DNA of 64,000 bases from Acinetobacter modestus (GTDB taxonomy: Bacteria > Pseudomonadota > Gammaproteobacteria > Pseudomonadales > Moraxellaceae): assembly GCF_014636095.1 (NCBI RefSeq), contig NZ_BMDV01000003.1, positions 62,001 to 126,000 on the forward strand, in the 5' to 3' direction. Below the pieces are notes generated by a model. The model was not told the DNA's origin. It did not search any database and worked only from the letters and a program-made list of their open reading frames with translations. A program made the position numbers and the translations under genes. This document shows positions 26,354 to 35,695 of this stretch, piece by piece. Each line of letters begins with the position of its first letter. The first letter of the stretch is position 1.

Positions 26354-26899
26354 TTAGCTTGAAAGTTGTAGCTGCATCCAAACCAAGTCACGCCATTGTC
26401 CAAATTTTTGTCCGACTTGTGGCATATAACCTGTTTGTACAAAACCAAGCTGTTCATGTAGCACAATTGAACCCGTATTTTCACTATCAATTGCAGCCAC
26501 CATGATATGCATGTTTTGTTGTATCGCGAGATGGATCAGTTGTTGCATCAAGGCTTTGCCAAGACCTTGACGTGCGTAGCTTGGATCAACAAAAACAGAA
26601 TGTTCGATACTCTGACGATAGCCGCTGATACTACGAAATGCAGCATAGTAGGCATAGCCAGCAACTTTATTATGGTGTTGGTCTTCAACCACAATCATTG
26701 GGAATTGCTGCTGTTGCATGTCTTGAAAATGTTGTTGATATTGTTCTAAAGCAACAACTTGATCGTTCCAGTTGGCTGTACCCGTCAGGATTTCATGATT
26801 ATAAATCGTAAGAATCTGTTCCAAATCATTCATCGTAGCAAAACGAATTTGATAAGGTGAATGCAAAGGATGTGCTGCAAGCTTAAGTTTGAATGGCAT
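26354..26899 (-). CDS. GNAT-family N-acetyltransferase, phosphinothricin acetyltransferase type
   Basis: The 181-residue protein opens with R-F-A-T-M-N-D-L-E-Q-I-L-T-I-Y-N and contains V-F-V-D-P-S-Y-A-R-Q-G-L-G-K-A-L-M, the acetyl-CoA binding motif with R/Q-x-x-G-x-G/A. It continues with N-x-G-S-I-V-L-H-E-Q-L-G-F, matching the PAT subgroup that acetylates phosphinothricin, methionine sulfoximine or related amines. The actual substrate is not determinable. Confidence 0.8.
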   Translation of the reverse strand: MPFKLKLAAHPLHSPYQIRFATMNDLEQILTIYNHEILTGTANWNDQVVALEQYQQHFQDMQQQQFPMIVVEDQHHNKVAGYAYYAAFRSISGYRQSIEHSVFVDPSYARQGLGKALMQQLIHLAIQQNMHIMVAAIDSENTGSIVLHEQLGFVQTGYMPQVGQKFGQWRDLVWMQLQLSS

Positions 26900-26944
26900 G
26901 GATGAATTAATGAAAGTTCACATATTCTGAATATGCGTGATTGC

Positions 26945-26977
26945 AAAAAAAACAGCAAGACTAAGCTTGCTGTTTTT
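26945..26977 (-). terminator. terminator of the Tsx-like gene
   Basis: AAAAACAGCAAG and CTTGCTGTTTTT pair around a six-base loop. The minus-strand T-run follows the Tsx-like gene; the element is symmetric. Confidence 0.85.
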
Positions 26978-26992
26978 CAATAAATTGACTGT

Positions 26993-27718
26993 TTAGAAAT
27001 GATATTTCACTAAAGCACTGACATTGTTTTCGTCGCTGCCTTTGATACCAAATTTGTTATTCCAAACAGAGTGTTCAATACCTAAATATAAGCGTGTTTC
27101 AGGTGAAATATGTTTACCAACATTCCACTTATATTGAGTCGTCCAGTTGAGTTCACTTGCGTGATCTTTCTCACCAGTCGACCAGTCAAGGAAACCATCG
27201 ACCAAGAAATCTTCAGTTGATACTTTAAATGGCAATGCATAGGCAATCGTCATTTGATAGTCATCAGCGGTTTTTTCATTATTGGCACGGTAGAAGTTTA
27301 CATTCGCATATTGGAAATATGGAATTGCTAAATCAAAGCCTACGCCGTACAAGAAGTTGTCAAAACTAGAAAAGTCATCGTTATTGCTTTCCCATGTTGT
27401 TGAGATCAACACATCTTTGACTGGACCGAAAGCAAGTTTTTGACCAGAAATTTCGCCTAAGCTTAAGCGAGGAGAAAGTTCGAAATAGGTACTTTTATGA
27501 TCGTCACCACCACGCATACGATCCATAAAGAAAAATACGTCGGCATATTGTACTTTTGCAGCGTATTCAATGGTTAAAGTCGTTTGCTTTTCATCGACAA
27601 CTTCATAGTTTTCACCGTATAAACCAGTGAGGCTAAAATCTTGCCAAATAGGCTTTGCCTGAACGAAAGCTGCTGTAGATACCAATAAACAAGTCGCTGC
27701 AAGTTGCTTCAATTGCAT
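26993..27718 (-). CDS. Tsx/OmpK-like nucleoside-specific outer-membrane channel
   Basis: A 241-residue outer-membrane protein with a signal peptide ending near V-Q-A. The body has alternating beta strands and F-F-M-D-R-M-R-G-G-D typical of Tsx-like channels, and ends in the outer-membrane assembly signal Y-H-F. Tsx proteins pass nucleosides and are phage receptors in enterics. Divergent from hpf across a 370-bp gap. Length is slightly short of E. coli Tsx. Confidence 0.8.
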   Translation of the reverse strand: MQLKQLAATCLLVSTAAFVQAKPIWQDFSLTGLYGENYEVVDEKQTTLTIEYAAKVQYADVFFFMDRMRGGDDHKSTYFELSPRLSLGEISGQKLAFGPVKDVLISTTWESNNDDFSSFDNFLYGVGFDLAIPYFQYANVNFYRANNEKTADDYQMTIAYALPFKVSTEDFLVDGFLDWSTGEKDHASELNWTTQYKWNVGKHISPETRLYLGIEHSVWNNKFGIKGSDENNVSALVKYHF

Positions 27719-28088
27719 TTAAAAAATCCCCCCAAAAATGGCGTGTCAAGCATACAAGGAATTAAGCAAAAATAAAGCCAAATTTGACCAAATGCTCAAA
27801 AGAATTGTATAGAGCCGACCAAAAGAAAAAAGCCAATGAATTTAAAAATCTTTTTGATCAAGTTTTAATAAAAATGTCAAAAATCAGCTTGCATATTTGT
27901 TATGAAAGTCAGATATTGGAGTTATAGAAGATCTTCTTAACTACTGAAAAGCAACAGATGTGAAGCAAGGAGACCACAAGCATTTACATAATCAAAATAT
28001 ACAACTGCACTGAATGAATGCATGCTCAAAGCGTGCTAAATAAAAAAGTTTCGTAGAACCGTCTCACAGAAAAGAGAGGAAGATATTT
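27719..28088. other. 370-bp gap between the Tsx-like gene and hpf
   Basis: AT-rich, with no gene found. A weak plus-strand promoter (TTGCAT at 27889-27894, 17 bp, GATATT at 27912-27917) would give hpf a leader of about 165 bases. An AAGGAG at 27970 has no suitable start codon after it. Confidence 0.4.
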
Positions 28089-28463
28089 ATGAATATTGAA
28101 ATCCGTACAGATAAAAACATTCAAGGTAGCGAACGTTTAATTAGTTATGTCCGTGCAGAACTTACGCAAGAATTTCAACGCTATAGCGAGCGTATTACAC
28201 ATTTTTCGGTTCATATTAGTGATGAGAATGGGGAGAAAACGGGCGATCATGACAAACGTTGTATGATCGAAGCTCGTCCAGCGGGTATGAAGCCACTAGC
28301 CGTGACTCATAAAGCTGCAAATATCGATGCATCTATTCATGGTGCGATTGATAAACTAAAACGTAGTTTGGAACATTTATATGAGAAAAAAGAACATCAT
28401 CGTGGTGGTTTACCAGAATATGTTGACGTCGATGACGATGTAAAAGTTGATGATGAAGCGTAA
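28089..28463 (+). CDS. hpf: ribosome hibernation promoting factor (HPF/RaiA family)
   Basis: This 124-residue protein has the single HPF/RaiA domain, a beta-alpha fold with F-S-V-H-I-S-D-E-N, C-M-I-E-A-R-P-A-G and I-D-A-S-I-H-G-A-I-D-K-L-K-R. It ends in an acidic tail rather than the long dimerisation domain, so it is the short form. It binds the 30S subunit in stationary phase. AGAGGAAG precedes the ATG. In many proteobacteria hpf follows rpoN; here it stands alone. Confidence 0.85.
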   Translation: MNIEIRTDKNIQGSERLISYVRAELTQEFQRYSERITHFSVHISDENGEKTGDHDKRCMIEARPAGMKPLAVTHKAANIDASIHGAIDKLKRSLEHLYEKKEHHRGGLPEYVDVDDDVKVDDEA

Positions 28464-28474
28464 AGATAAACGCG

Positions 28475-28505
28475 AAAAAAAAGTCCAGTTTTGGGCTTTT
28501 TTTTT
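28475..28505 (+). terminator. terminator of hpf
   Basis: AAAAGTCC and GGGCTTTT pair with one G-T wobble and are followed by a long T-run. Confidence 0.8.
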
Positions 28506-28593
28506 GTGTATATCAAATTTATACGTGATTTTATAAAAACCTGTCGGGATATTCGGCATAATAGAAACATTAAATATATTGTGAGAATTGGTC

Positions 28594-29139
28594 ATGTTAA
28601 GCAATCAGCAGCAGGCCTTGGTGCAAGCCATACAACAACTCGATTTAGACCAAGTGCAATCTTTACTTGCTGAAGGACTCGACCTGAACTTTATTGATCC
28701 AGAACATGGTTTCCCAGTCTCTATTTTATGTGATGGCTTATTTGTGTGGTGGGAGAATGTCTGTGAAGCTTATGAAGCAGGTCAGCCCTTGACTGAAGCA
28801 GACAAACAACAACAATTACAAGTTTATCAAGACATTTTAGAAGCATTAATTCAAGCCAAAGCAAATCTTCATTTATGGGATGCTGAAGAGTTTTATGGTC
28901 CGCTTTGGGATGCTGCAAGTTCAGCATGCGCACCTGTGGTTCAACGCTTACTCGATGAAAAAGTCGATCCAAACACAAGAGATGAAGAGGGTCTCACTAT
29001 TTTGTCATCCATTAGCCAGTTATTCTTTGACTGCGATTTTGATGAAATTGACTGGTCAGAATCTTTGGTAGAAGAGCGTGAAACACTCGAATTATTACGC
29101 AAACATGGCGCGAAAATGTCAAAAGAGCTAACGGCATAA
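28594..29139 (+). CDS. ankyrin-repeat protein
   Basis: A 181-residue acidic cytoplasmic protein. The start (Q-Q-A-L-V-Q-A-I-Q-Q-L-D-L-D-Q-V-Q-S-L-L-A) and a later block (W-D-A-A-S-S-A-C-A-P-V-V-Q-R-L-L-D-E-K-V-D-P-N-T-R-D) are recognisable ankyrin helices and turns. ATG 28594 is preferred over a TTG six bases before. No partner is apparent; such proteins commonly mediate protein binding. Confidence 0.75.
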   Translation: MLSNQQQALVQAIQQLDLDQVQSLLAEGLDLNFIDPEHGFPVSILCDGLFVWWENVCEAYEAGQPLTEADKQQQLQVYQDILEALIQAKANLHLWDAEEFYGPLWDAASSACAPVVQRLLDEKVDPNTRDEEGLTILSSISQLFFDCDFDEIDWSESLVEERETLELLRKHGAKMSKELTA

Positions 29140-29170
29140 GTCTACCCAACAAGATATAAAGGGGAGAACA

Positions 29171-29938
29171 ATGAAAAAGTTTCAAGTATTAGGCTTGGTT
29201 GCTGCATCAATCATGACAACAGCAACATTTGCAGCAGAATTTTCTTTTGACCGTCCTCGTGCAGGGATCGGAACAGGGATTACACCTGTTGGTCAACTTG
29301 CTTGGGAACAGGGCTTACCAACAGTAAGTTATCAAGAACAAAATATTGAAGGTGTAAAAGATAAAACTCTAACCCTAAATGGCGATATGTTGTTGCGTAC
29401 AGGTTTAGCAAATGGTCTAGAACTGCAATTGGGTTGGCAAGGTCAAGTATGGCAACAACACAAGCGAGCTGGATTTAAAACTGAAACTGATGGTTTAGGC
29501 GATGTCAGTATTGGTTTAAAGAAAGCGATTGATCTGAAAGATGATCGTTTATCGATGGCGGTGTTAGCAGAAGCGATTATTGCGACTGGCAATGATGAAT
29601 TCACGAATCAAGATGATATTTATAGCCTCACTTCAGCAGTTGCGTATAAGTTCAGCGATTTGGTGGGTACATCAATTACCATGCGTTATGAAGCACAAAA
29701 TAGTGATTGGGCCGTGACTGCAATTCCAACCATTGATTATAAAATTGCGGGTAAATTATCTGGTTTTTCAGAGTTTGTTTATCGTAAAGCAGAAAGCCAA
29801 GACTATGAATATGGTTTAGGGACAGGTTTGGTCTATAGCTTAAATGATCGAGCTCAACTTGATGCCAGTATAGGTGTGGATTTGAATGGCGATCAAAAAA
29901 GCTATAACGGTGGTTTAGGTTTATCTGTTTTATTCTAG
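29171..29938 (+). CDS. outer-membrane beta-barrel protein (MetA-pathway/transporter-like)
   Basis: The 255-residue protein has a signal peptide ending T-F-A-A. The mature part begins F-D-R-P-R-A-G-I-G-T-G-I-T-P-V-G-Q and shows regular amphipathic strands, ending L-S-V-L-F as expected for an outer-membrane protein. The pattern resembles the phenol-degradation MetA-type transporter family, a loose group. GGGGAG lies just before the ATG. It is followed within 76 bp by dsbD and may be co-transcribed with it. Confidence 0.65.
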   Translation: MKKFQVLGLVAASIMTTATFAAEFSFDRPRAGIGTGITPVGQLAWEQGLPTVSYQEQNIEGVKDKTLTLNGDMLLRTGLANGLELQLGWQGQVWQQHKRAGFKTETDGLGDVSIGLKKAIDLKDDRLSMAVLAEAIIATGNDEFTNQDDIYSLTSAVAYKFSDLVGTSITMRYEAQNSDWAVTAIPTIDYKIAGKLSGFSEFVYRKAESQDYEYGLGTGLVYSLNDRAQLDASIGVDLNGDQKSYNGGLGLSVLF

Positions 29939-30014
29939 TCAAAATCTCCGCTAACTTTTGAAATCCTTCTGCAGGCAGAATGAGGTCTTAAGTTATCGGG
30001 AGAGTTACAGTGAG

Positions 30015-31868
30015 ATGAACATGAAAATGTCTGTTCAGGGTGGGTACATTAGCCAATTAATGCGCTACTTTTTGGCTACTTTATTGTTGTTATGTACGTC
30101 TTTGGTTTACGCTCAAGACAATCTATCAGCACCGTTACTGACTCCTGAACAGGCATTTGCATTTTCAGTTGAATCGACCAAAACCAATCAAGCGCGGTTA
30201 CACTGGACCATTCAGCCTAATTATTATCTCTATCAACACAAATTTGAGGTTCAACAAGGCAATCAACCTGTTACGTTGAAATTACCCAAAGCAATTGAAC
30301 AGTACGATGAAAACTATGGTCATAGCCAAGTTTATTATCAGCAAGCAGAGTTTGAGATTAGCACTCAAGCATCTCAACATTATCGTGTTACATGGCAGGG
30401 TTGTGCCAAAGACCGTATTTGCTATCCACCTCAAAATATTGAATTTCAAACCGATGCTGATGGGTTGGTTAGTGTCGAAAATGTCAGTTCTAATTCACAA
30501 AAACGTTTTTTAGATGTTGCTCGTTCTGCGAATAGCTTAAATGCTCAGACCGCAGAGAGGGATGAACTTACAACTGAAAAATCTAATGATGTAAAGCTGA
30601 ATAATTCAACCAATATGGCGCAAGACCAACAGTGGTCAAGCACATTGGCACAGCACTCTCTTGCTTATAGCTTGTTATTATTTCTAGGCTTAGGAATTTT
30701 ATTGGCATTTACGCCGTGTTCTTTACCAATGTTGCCGATTTTGACCTCATTGATTGTTCGTGAACATAAAGGCGTTAAAGCATGGACGATTGCACTTACT
30801 TTTGTATTTAGTATGGCAATGGTCTATGCCGTATTGGGTTTAATTGCCTCTGTGGCAGGGCTAAATTTCCAACGATGGTTACAGCAACCTGCGACATTAG
30901 TTGCATTTAGTCTATTGTTCGTTGTATTCGCTTTAAATCTGTTTGGTTTATTTGAATTGAAACTGCCGCAGAAATGGGTGAATCGCCTCGACCAAATGCA
31001 GTCAGTGCAACAAGGTGGGACTTTGCTTGGTGCAAGTATCATGGGCATGATCTCCGCATTGTTAGTCGGTCCGTGTATGACTGCACCTTTAGCGGGTACA
31101 TTACTCTTTATTTCACAAACGCAAAATCAGTGGCAAGGTGCTCTACTATTATTCACCTTGGGATTTGGTATGGGTATTCCATTACTGCTTGCCAGTGTTC
31201 TAGGTGCAAAGGCACTACCGAAAGCAGGGGAATGGATGCATCAAATTAAGGTTATTTTTGCCTTTCTCATGCTGGCATTGAGCATTTATTTTATCCGTCC
31301 GTTGTTGCCTGAATTAGCGATTCAAATACTTAGTCTTGTATTGGGCATGGCATTTATTGGTTTCGCGATATATCGTCTGTTTGTGAAGAAAGGGCAATTA
31401 CAGTGGTTATATGCATTGTTGCTGATGATCTCAGTTCCGTTTTTAGCTTTTAACCAATATCAACATATTCAAAATTTAAGCGCAGTTCAGGCAGATAAAT
31501 TAGCCGAGTGGCATGTCGCAACAACCGCTGCTGATTTTGAGCGGATTCTAGCCAACGCACCCAAAGATCGACAGATTGTCATTGATGTCTATGCCGACTG
31601 GTGTGTGGCTTGTCAGCCGATTGAGCATCGTGTATTAAAAGATGCAGAAGTTCAACAGGCATTATCTCATTATTATTTGATTAAACTTGATTTAAGTCAT
31701 TACGATGCCTCACATCAGGCACTGCTCAATCAATGGGATATTTTAGGGCCACCAACCTATTTATTTTTAGATTCGCAACAACAAGAAATCCGTGCATTAC
31801 GTTTAACGGGTGCATTTAAGAAAAGCGAGCTATTACAACAACTCACCTTGTTGAAAGGGAAATTATAA
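30015..31868 (+). CDS. dsbD: thiol:disulfide interchange protein DsbD
   Basis: The 617-residue protein shows all three DsbD domains. A periplasmic N-terminal domain carries the pair in W-Q-G-C-A-K-D-R-I-C-Y. The eight-helix membrane domain carries cysteines in T-P-C-S-L-P and G-P-C-M-T-A-P. The C-terminal thioredoxin-like domain has Y-A-D-W-C-V-A-C. It moves electrons from cytoplasmic thioredoxin to periplasmic DsbC, DsbG and cytochrome maturation. ATG 30015 follows GGGAGAG; nearby ATGs at 30021 and 30027 are also possible. The signal peptide ends near V-Y-A. GST follows two bases later. Confidence 0.95.
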   Translation: MNMKMSVQGGYISQLMRYFLATLLLLCTSLVYAQDNLSAPLLTPEQAFAFSVESTKTNQARLHWTIQPNYYLYQHKFEVQQGNQPVTLKLPKAIEQYDENYGHSQVYYQQAEFEISTQASQHYRVTWQGCAKDRICYPPQNIEFQTDADGLVSVENVSSNSQKRFLDVARSANSLNAQTAERDELTTEKSNDVKLNNSTNMAQDQQWSSTLAQHSLAYSLLLFLGLGILLAFTPCSLPMLPILTSLIVREHKGVKAWTIALTFVFSMAMVYAVLGLIASVAGLNFQRWLQQPATLVAFSLLFVVFALNLFGLFELKLPQKWVNRLDQMQSVQQGGTLLGASIMGMISALLVGPCMTAPLAGTLLFISQTQNQWQGALLLFTLGFGMGIPLLLASVLGAKALPKAGEWMHQIKVIFAFLMLALSIYFIRPLLPELAIQILSLVLGMAFIGFAIYRLFVKKGQLQWLYALLLMISVPFLAFNQYQHIQNLSAVQADKLAEWHVATTAADFERILANAPKDRQIVIDVYADWCVACQPIEHRVLKDAEVQQALSHYYLIKLDLSHYDASHQALLNQWDILGPPTYLFLDSQQQEIRALRLTGAFKKSELLQQLTLLKGKL

Positions 31869-31870
31869 TC

Positions 31871-32566
31871 ATGTATCAATTGTTTATTGGCAATAAAAAT
31901 TATTCAACTTGGTCGATGCGACCGTGGATTTTATTAAAACAACTTGGCATTCCATTTCAGGAGCATTTAATTCAATTTGATAGTTTTGAACCTAATAGCC
32001 AATTTAAAACTGAGATTTTAAAATTGAATTCAACGGGCAAAGTCCCAACACTCATGCATGATGATTTGATTATTTGGGATAGTCTGGCGATTTGTGAATA
32101 TATTGCTGAACAAAATCCTGAGAAGAATGTGCTACCTCAAGATAGAAAGCAACGAGCCAGAGCACGATGCATTAGTGCAGAAATGCACAGTAGTTTTCAA
32201 AGTTTACGTAATTTGTGTCCAATGAATGTTGAGGCTGATTTGTCCCATATTGGAAAACAGCTTTGGGCTGACCATGAGCAACTAAGGAATGACGTGGCCC
32301 GAATTGATCAAATTTGGTCAGAGAGACCAAGTGAAGAGCAGTTTTTATGTGATGAGTTTAGTCTAGCCGATGCATTTTATGCGCCTGTGGCTATGCGTTT
32401 TCAATGTTATAAATTACCCATCTCTGCTTCTAGCCAAAGTTATATGCACAAGATATTGTCTTTAGCATCAGTTCAAGAGTGGATCGCAGAAGCCAAACAA
32501 GAACAGATGTTTGTACCCTTTGATGAGCCTTATCGTAATCATCGTGAAGAATATTTAAGAGACTAA
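31871..32566 (+). CDS. glutathione S-transferase family protein
   Basis: A 231-residue protein with a thioredoxin-like N-terminal domain (N-Y-S-T-W-S-M-R-P-W opening, N-S-T-G-K-V-P-T-L and D-S-L-A-I-C-E-Y glutathione-binding blocks) and an all-helical C-terminal domain. The gene begins two bases after dsbD, so the two are co-transcribed. The S in Y-S-T-W-S is a likely glutathione-activating residue. Substrate unknown. Confidence 0.85.
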   Translation: MYQLFIGNKNYSTWSMRPWILLKQLGIPFQEHLIQFDSFEPNSQFKTEILKLNSTGKVPTLMHDDLIIWDSLAICEYIAEQNPEKNVLPQDRKQRARARCISAEMHSSFQSLRNLCPMNVEADLSHIGKQLWADHEQLRNDVARIDQIWSERPSEEQFLCDEFSLADAFYAPVAMRFQCYKLPISASSQSYMHKILSLASVQEWIAEAKQEQMFVPFDEPYRNHREEYLRD

Positions 32567-32576
32567 ACAACAGATC

Positions 32577-32610
32577 AAAAATAAAGGCATCTTTGGATGC
32601 CTTTATTTTT
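32577..32610. terminator. bidirectional terminator
   Basis: AATAAAGGCATC and GATGCCTTTATT pair around TTTG with A- and T-runs on the flanks, between GST and the convergent cyclase gene. Confidence 0.9.
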
Positions 32611-32613
32611 GGA

Positions 32614-33807
32614 TTAATTTAAGAAAAGTTCAGTAAAAATTTTGACTTGATTTCGACCAGATGCTTTTACTGCATACAATGCTTGATCTGCCTGACTAAT
32701 AATTAAGTGAGGTTCATCGGCACTGAGTGTGCTACTGATGCCAAAACTGGCACTGATAGAAAACTCGTGATGATCTTCTGAGGTAAATTTTAACTCACCA
32801 ATCGCTAAGCGACAGCGCTCTGCCACATTTTGTGCTTGTGCAGGCGTGGTATTGGGCAATAATAAAATAAATTCCTCACCCCCAAAGCGCCCAATCATAT
32901 CTCGGTCACGTAAATTATTCGCCAAACATTTTGCAACATTGACCAATACTTGATCCCCCACGCTATGCCCAAAATGATCGTTAATATTTTTAAAATGATC
33001 TAAATCGAGTAATACAATCGAGTACAGTTGATTTGGTTGCTGATGTAAGCGCTCTAAGTGATTGCTAATACTGCGACGATTCATCACATTTGTGAGCGGA
33101 TCTAAACGACTGAGTACTTGAATAGCCGTTTCTCGAATTCGCCATTGTTTGAGCAGACTTTCAAATAGCAGCAAACAAGCAATTAAAATTGGCAATAAGA
33201 AGAAAAACATACTGCCAACCCAAAAAGGATGCATTTGAGCTTGGTTCAGGACTTCTAGCTTAAATATCGGTGCATATTGTAGGACACCATACATACTTAA
33301 AAAGTTGCAAAACAGCAGTGCGATTGTTGCTGGCACTAGCGCGCAATAAATCATTTTACGATCAAACAGAACGAGACCTACTCCCACGACACTGACATAG
33401 GCAACCATGGTTGCAGGACTAAAACTTCCAATCAGATAGCCTGTATGACAGAGTAAAACAGTAAAGACCTGTACGCTTAAAATCGGAATGATGTCTTGTA
33501 CCCAAGATTTATCTTTATAAATAAAGCAGGGCACAATCAAACTTAAAAAGACAAAAAGCATGATTACATTGGTCCAAAGTTTAGATCGAACCAACGGTAA
33601 ATTTACCCATTGCCATGTAAATGGATTGAGCAGGACAAAACTGTCCCAAATAATTCCAAATAGACTCATAAGTGAGGCTAAGATTAGCAACAAAATACAT
33701 TTCTTTAACATGTTCCAATTAATTAATGGTTCATGTTCCCAGAACTGCGAGAAATTCCATTTTTCTCTGTCAACTAACCTCTTAAAATGAATCTTCATGA
33801 TTGGCAT
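32614..33807 (-). CDS. membrane diguanylate cyclase (GGDEF)
   Basis: The 397-residue protein has six or so N-terminal helices (about 35-220) forming a membrane sensor, then a GGDEF domain (about 235-395). The active-site loop reads G-G-E-E-F, which is catalytically competent, and an inhibitory I-site R-D-R-D lies five residues before it. D-L-D-H-F-K-N-I-N-D is the expected metal-binding segment. It should make cyclic-di-GMP with product inhibition. No phosphodiesterase adjoins it. Confidence 0.9.
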   Translation of the reverse strand: MPIMKIHFKRLVDREKWNFSQFWEHEPLINWNMLKKCILLLILASLMSLFGIIWDSFVLLNPFTWQWVNLPLVRSKLWTNVIMLFVFLSLIVPCFIYKDKSWVQDIIPILSVQVFTVLLCHTGYLIGSFSPATMVAYVSVVGVGLVLFDRKMIYCALVPATIALLFCNFLSMYGVLQYAPIFKLEVLNQAQMHPFWVGSMFFFLLPILIACLLLFESLLKQWRIRETAIQVLSRLDPLTNVMNRRSISNHLERLHQQPNQLYSIVLLDLDHFKNINDHFGHSVGDQVLVNVAKCLANNLRDRDMIGRFGGEEFILLLPNTTPAQAQNVAERCRLAIGELKFTSEDHHEFSISASFGISSTLSADEPHLIISQADQALYAVKASGRNQVKIFTELFLN

Positions 33808-34039
33808 GCTTCCTTATATGCAATGAGATTCCTAAGAAACGTTATTCGTGTAAATTCGTCATCAAAAACATTATTAAACGATTATTAAAATAACAATAGC
33901 ACCTTTAGAATGAGAAGGAAGTCTAGCTATGTGCTTTTTAATGTAAATTAGGAGAGGAAAAATTCTTTGAAAAAGGAAGCTTAATCTAAATATTCGATCA
34001 GTTTGTTCTTATAATGACAAAAAGGAATTAAGAATGACA

Positions 34040-34061
34040 ATGGTCAGACATAGCTGACCAT
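34040..34061. repeat. inverted repeat in the cyclase-esterase gap
   Basis: ATGGTCAG and CTGACCAT pair around a six-base loop. It is followed by TTTTC on the plus strand, where no gene is known to need a terminator. The rest of the 280-bp gap (33808-34087) shows no gene. Confidence 0.45.
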
Positions 34062-34087
34062 TTTCTGCACAATCATCAAATTATGTT

Positions 34088-34999
34088 TTAATCACGATCA
34101 ATTGCATGAGCAAAATCCGCAATGTCTGCTAAAGCTTGTTTGGCTTCTGGAAACCAAGCATTAAACATTTGGAAGTTATGCCACATGCCTGTGTAAAGTT
34201 TAAAGTGTACTTTGACCCCAGCTTTTTCTGCTTTTTCTCTAAAGCGTTTTGAATCATCCAGTAAAATTTCTTTTGAGCCGACTTGCACCAGTGTTGGCGG
34301 TAAGCCTTTAAGATCATCAAATAGAGGTGAAACACGCGGATCATCCGCTTGAATACCATCTTTTAAGTAATGATTAATTCCTGCTTGTAAGGCTTCAATA
34401 GAGAGCAGAGCATCATGTTTTTGGTTAAAGCGTAATGATTCACTGGTGAGGGTCAGGTCTAAATAGGGTGACATTAAAATTAAACCGCTTGGCATGAGGT
34501 CAGGTTGCGCTTTTAACCGTAAGCACAATGCTAAAGCGAGATTGGCACCACAAGAATCCCCCGAAATAATAATATCTTTGGGTTGGATACCTTGTACTAA
34601 TAGTGCTTGATAAACGTCAAAAATTGCATCAATTGCTTCAGGGAAAGCATGTTCAGGGGCTAAAGGATAATCCACATGAACCACTTGCATTTGCGTGCGC
34701 GCAGCAATATCAGTCATGAGGGCACGATGAGTATTTAAACTCCCCAAGAAAAAAGCGCCGCCATGAATATGAAAAATAAGTTGTGTGGCAGAAACTTGTG
34801 CTTTGATTTCTTCACCACGCACGCCTGCTAAGCGCAATGGTCGAATTTGTACTGTTGGATTTTGGGGGAATAGACGACAAAGTTGGTCTAATAAAGGTCG
34901 CAAAGCATTCGGGGCTAAATTAAACTGACTCGGCGTACGAATGGTCGCTTTTAGTAATGATTCAGTAAAATAATATTTCCAAACAGTACCAAATTTCAT
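34088..34999 (-). CDS. alpha/beta-hydrolase of the hormone-sensitive lipase type
   Basis: A 303-residue esterase of the HSL (family IV) group. H-I-H-G-G-A-F-F-L-G-S gives the oxyanion HGG motif, G-D-S-C-G-A-N-L-A the nucleophile serine, D-P-R-V-S-P-L and the late Asp region the acid, and M-W-H-N-F the histidine. Such enzymes hydrolyse short acyl esters. No signal peptide. The gene is monocistronic and divergent from the second DUF2147 gene. Confidence 0.87.
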   Translation of the reverse strand: MKFGTVWKYYFTESLLKATIRTPSQFNLAPNALRPLLDQLCRLFPQNPTVQIRPLRLAGVRGEEIKAQVSATQLIFHIHGGAFFLGSLNTHRALMTDIAARTQMQVVHVDYPLAPEHAFPEAIDAIFDVYQALLVQGIQPKDIIISGDSCGANLALALCLRLKAQPDLMPSGLILMSPYLDLTLTSESLRFNQKHDALLSIEALQAGINHYLKDGIQADDPRVSPLFDDLKGLPPTLVQVGSKEILLDDSKRFREKAEKAGVKVHFKLYTGMWHNFQMFNAWFPEAKQALADIADFAHAIDRD

Positions 35000-35186
35000 A
35001 ATTTTTCCATATTGTTAGGTCAGTATATAACTAAGAGAATTTTGACTCGTGTGCCTTGCGCTGTAATTACAGCAATGTTTTGTTGTTGCTCAGGCTATAC
35101 CCAATAGTCATAATCAAGAATTGCAATATTGATAGAAATTCTCAATACTCTTAGTCTTGAAAAGACCCCTTAAGGATATTACAAAA

Positions 35187-35624
35187 ATGAAGAAAATTGC
35201 TTTAGCATTTGGATTGCTCGGTTTAACAACTTTTGCCAATGCTGCAGATGCATTAAATGGCTCAGTATGGCAAACCATTGATGATGAAACAAAACAGCCA
35301 AAAGCGATCGTGAAATTTACGGAGCTGAAGGATGGCACGCTTACAGCATCTATTCAAAAATATTTAGTTCCAGGCCAAGAGAATGCATGTTCAAAATGCG
35401 AAGGAACATTTCATAACAAGACATTAAAAGGGGTAACGATTGTTCATAGCCTTAAAAATGTTGGTGGCGTAAATTATGATGGTGGTTCGATTATCGATCC
35501 TAAGAATGGCAAAACTTATAAATTGAAAGCTGAAATCATCGAAGGTGGTAAAAAGCTTAAATTACGCGGTTATATCGGTGTAGCGGCGCTTGGTCGTAAC
35601 CAAACTTGGATTCGTGCAAACTAA
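35187..35624 (+). CDS. exported DUF2147 family protein (second copy)
   Basis: The 145-residue protein has a signal peptide ending A-N-A. The mature domain opens L-N-G-S-V-W-Q-T-I-D-D and has C-S-K-C-E-G, the same cysteine pair position as the copy at 1938-2402, with D-P-K-N-G-K-T-Y-K-L and a closing L-G-R-N-Q-T-W-I. ATG 35187 is chosen because AAGGA lies upstream and the signal peptide then begins directly; an earlier frame start is unlikely. Function unknown. Confidence 0.8.
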   Translation: MKKIALAFGLLGLTTFANAADALNGSVWQTIDDETKQPKAIVKFTELKDGTLTASIQKYLVPGQENACSKCEGTFHNKTLKGVTIVHSLKNVGGVNYDGGSIIDPKNGKTYKLKAEIIEGGKKLKLRGYIGVAALGRNQTWIRAN

Positions 35625-35638
35625 TTACATTTTAAACG

Positions 35639-35670
35639 TAAAAAAACCGAGTCTCATGACTCGGTTTTTT
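35639..35670. terminator. bidirectional terminator
   Basis: AAAAAACCGAGTC and GACTCGGTTTTTT pair around TCAT between convergent genes. Confidence 0.9.
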
Positions 35671-35695
35671 ATTTCTATTAATGGGAATAAGTCAT

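Noticed and set aside
27965-28040. Leader peptide before hpf after AAGGAG
   Set aside because: No ATG, GTG or TTG lies at usable spacing after the ribosome-like site.
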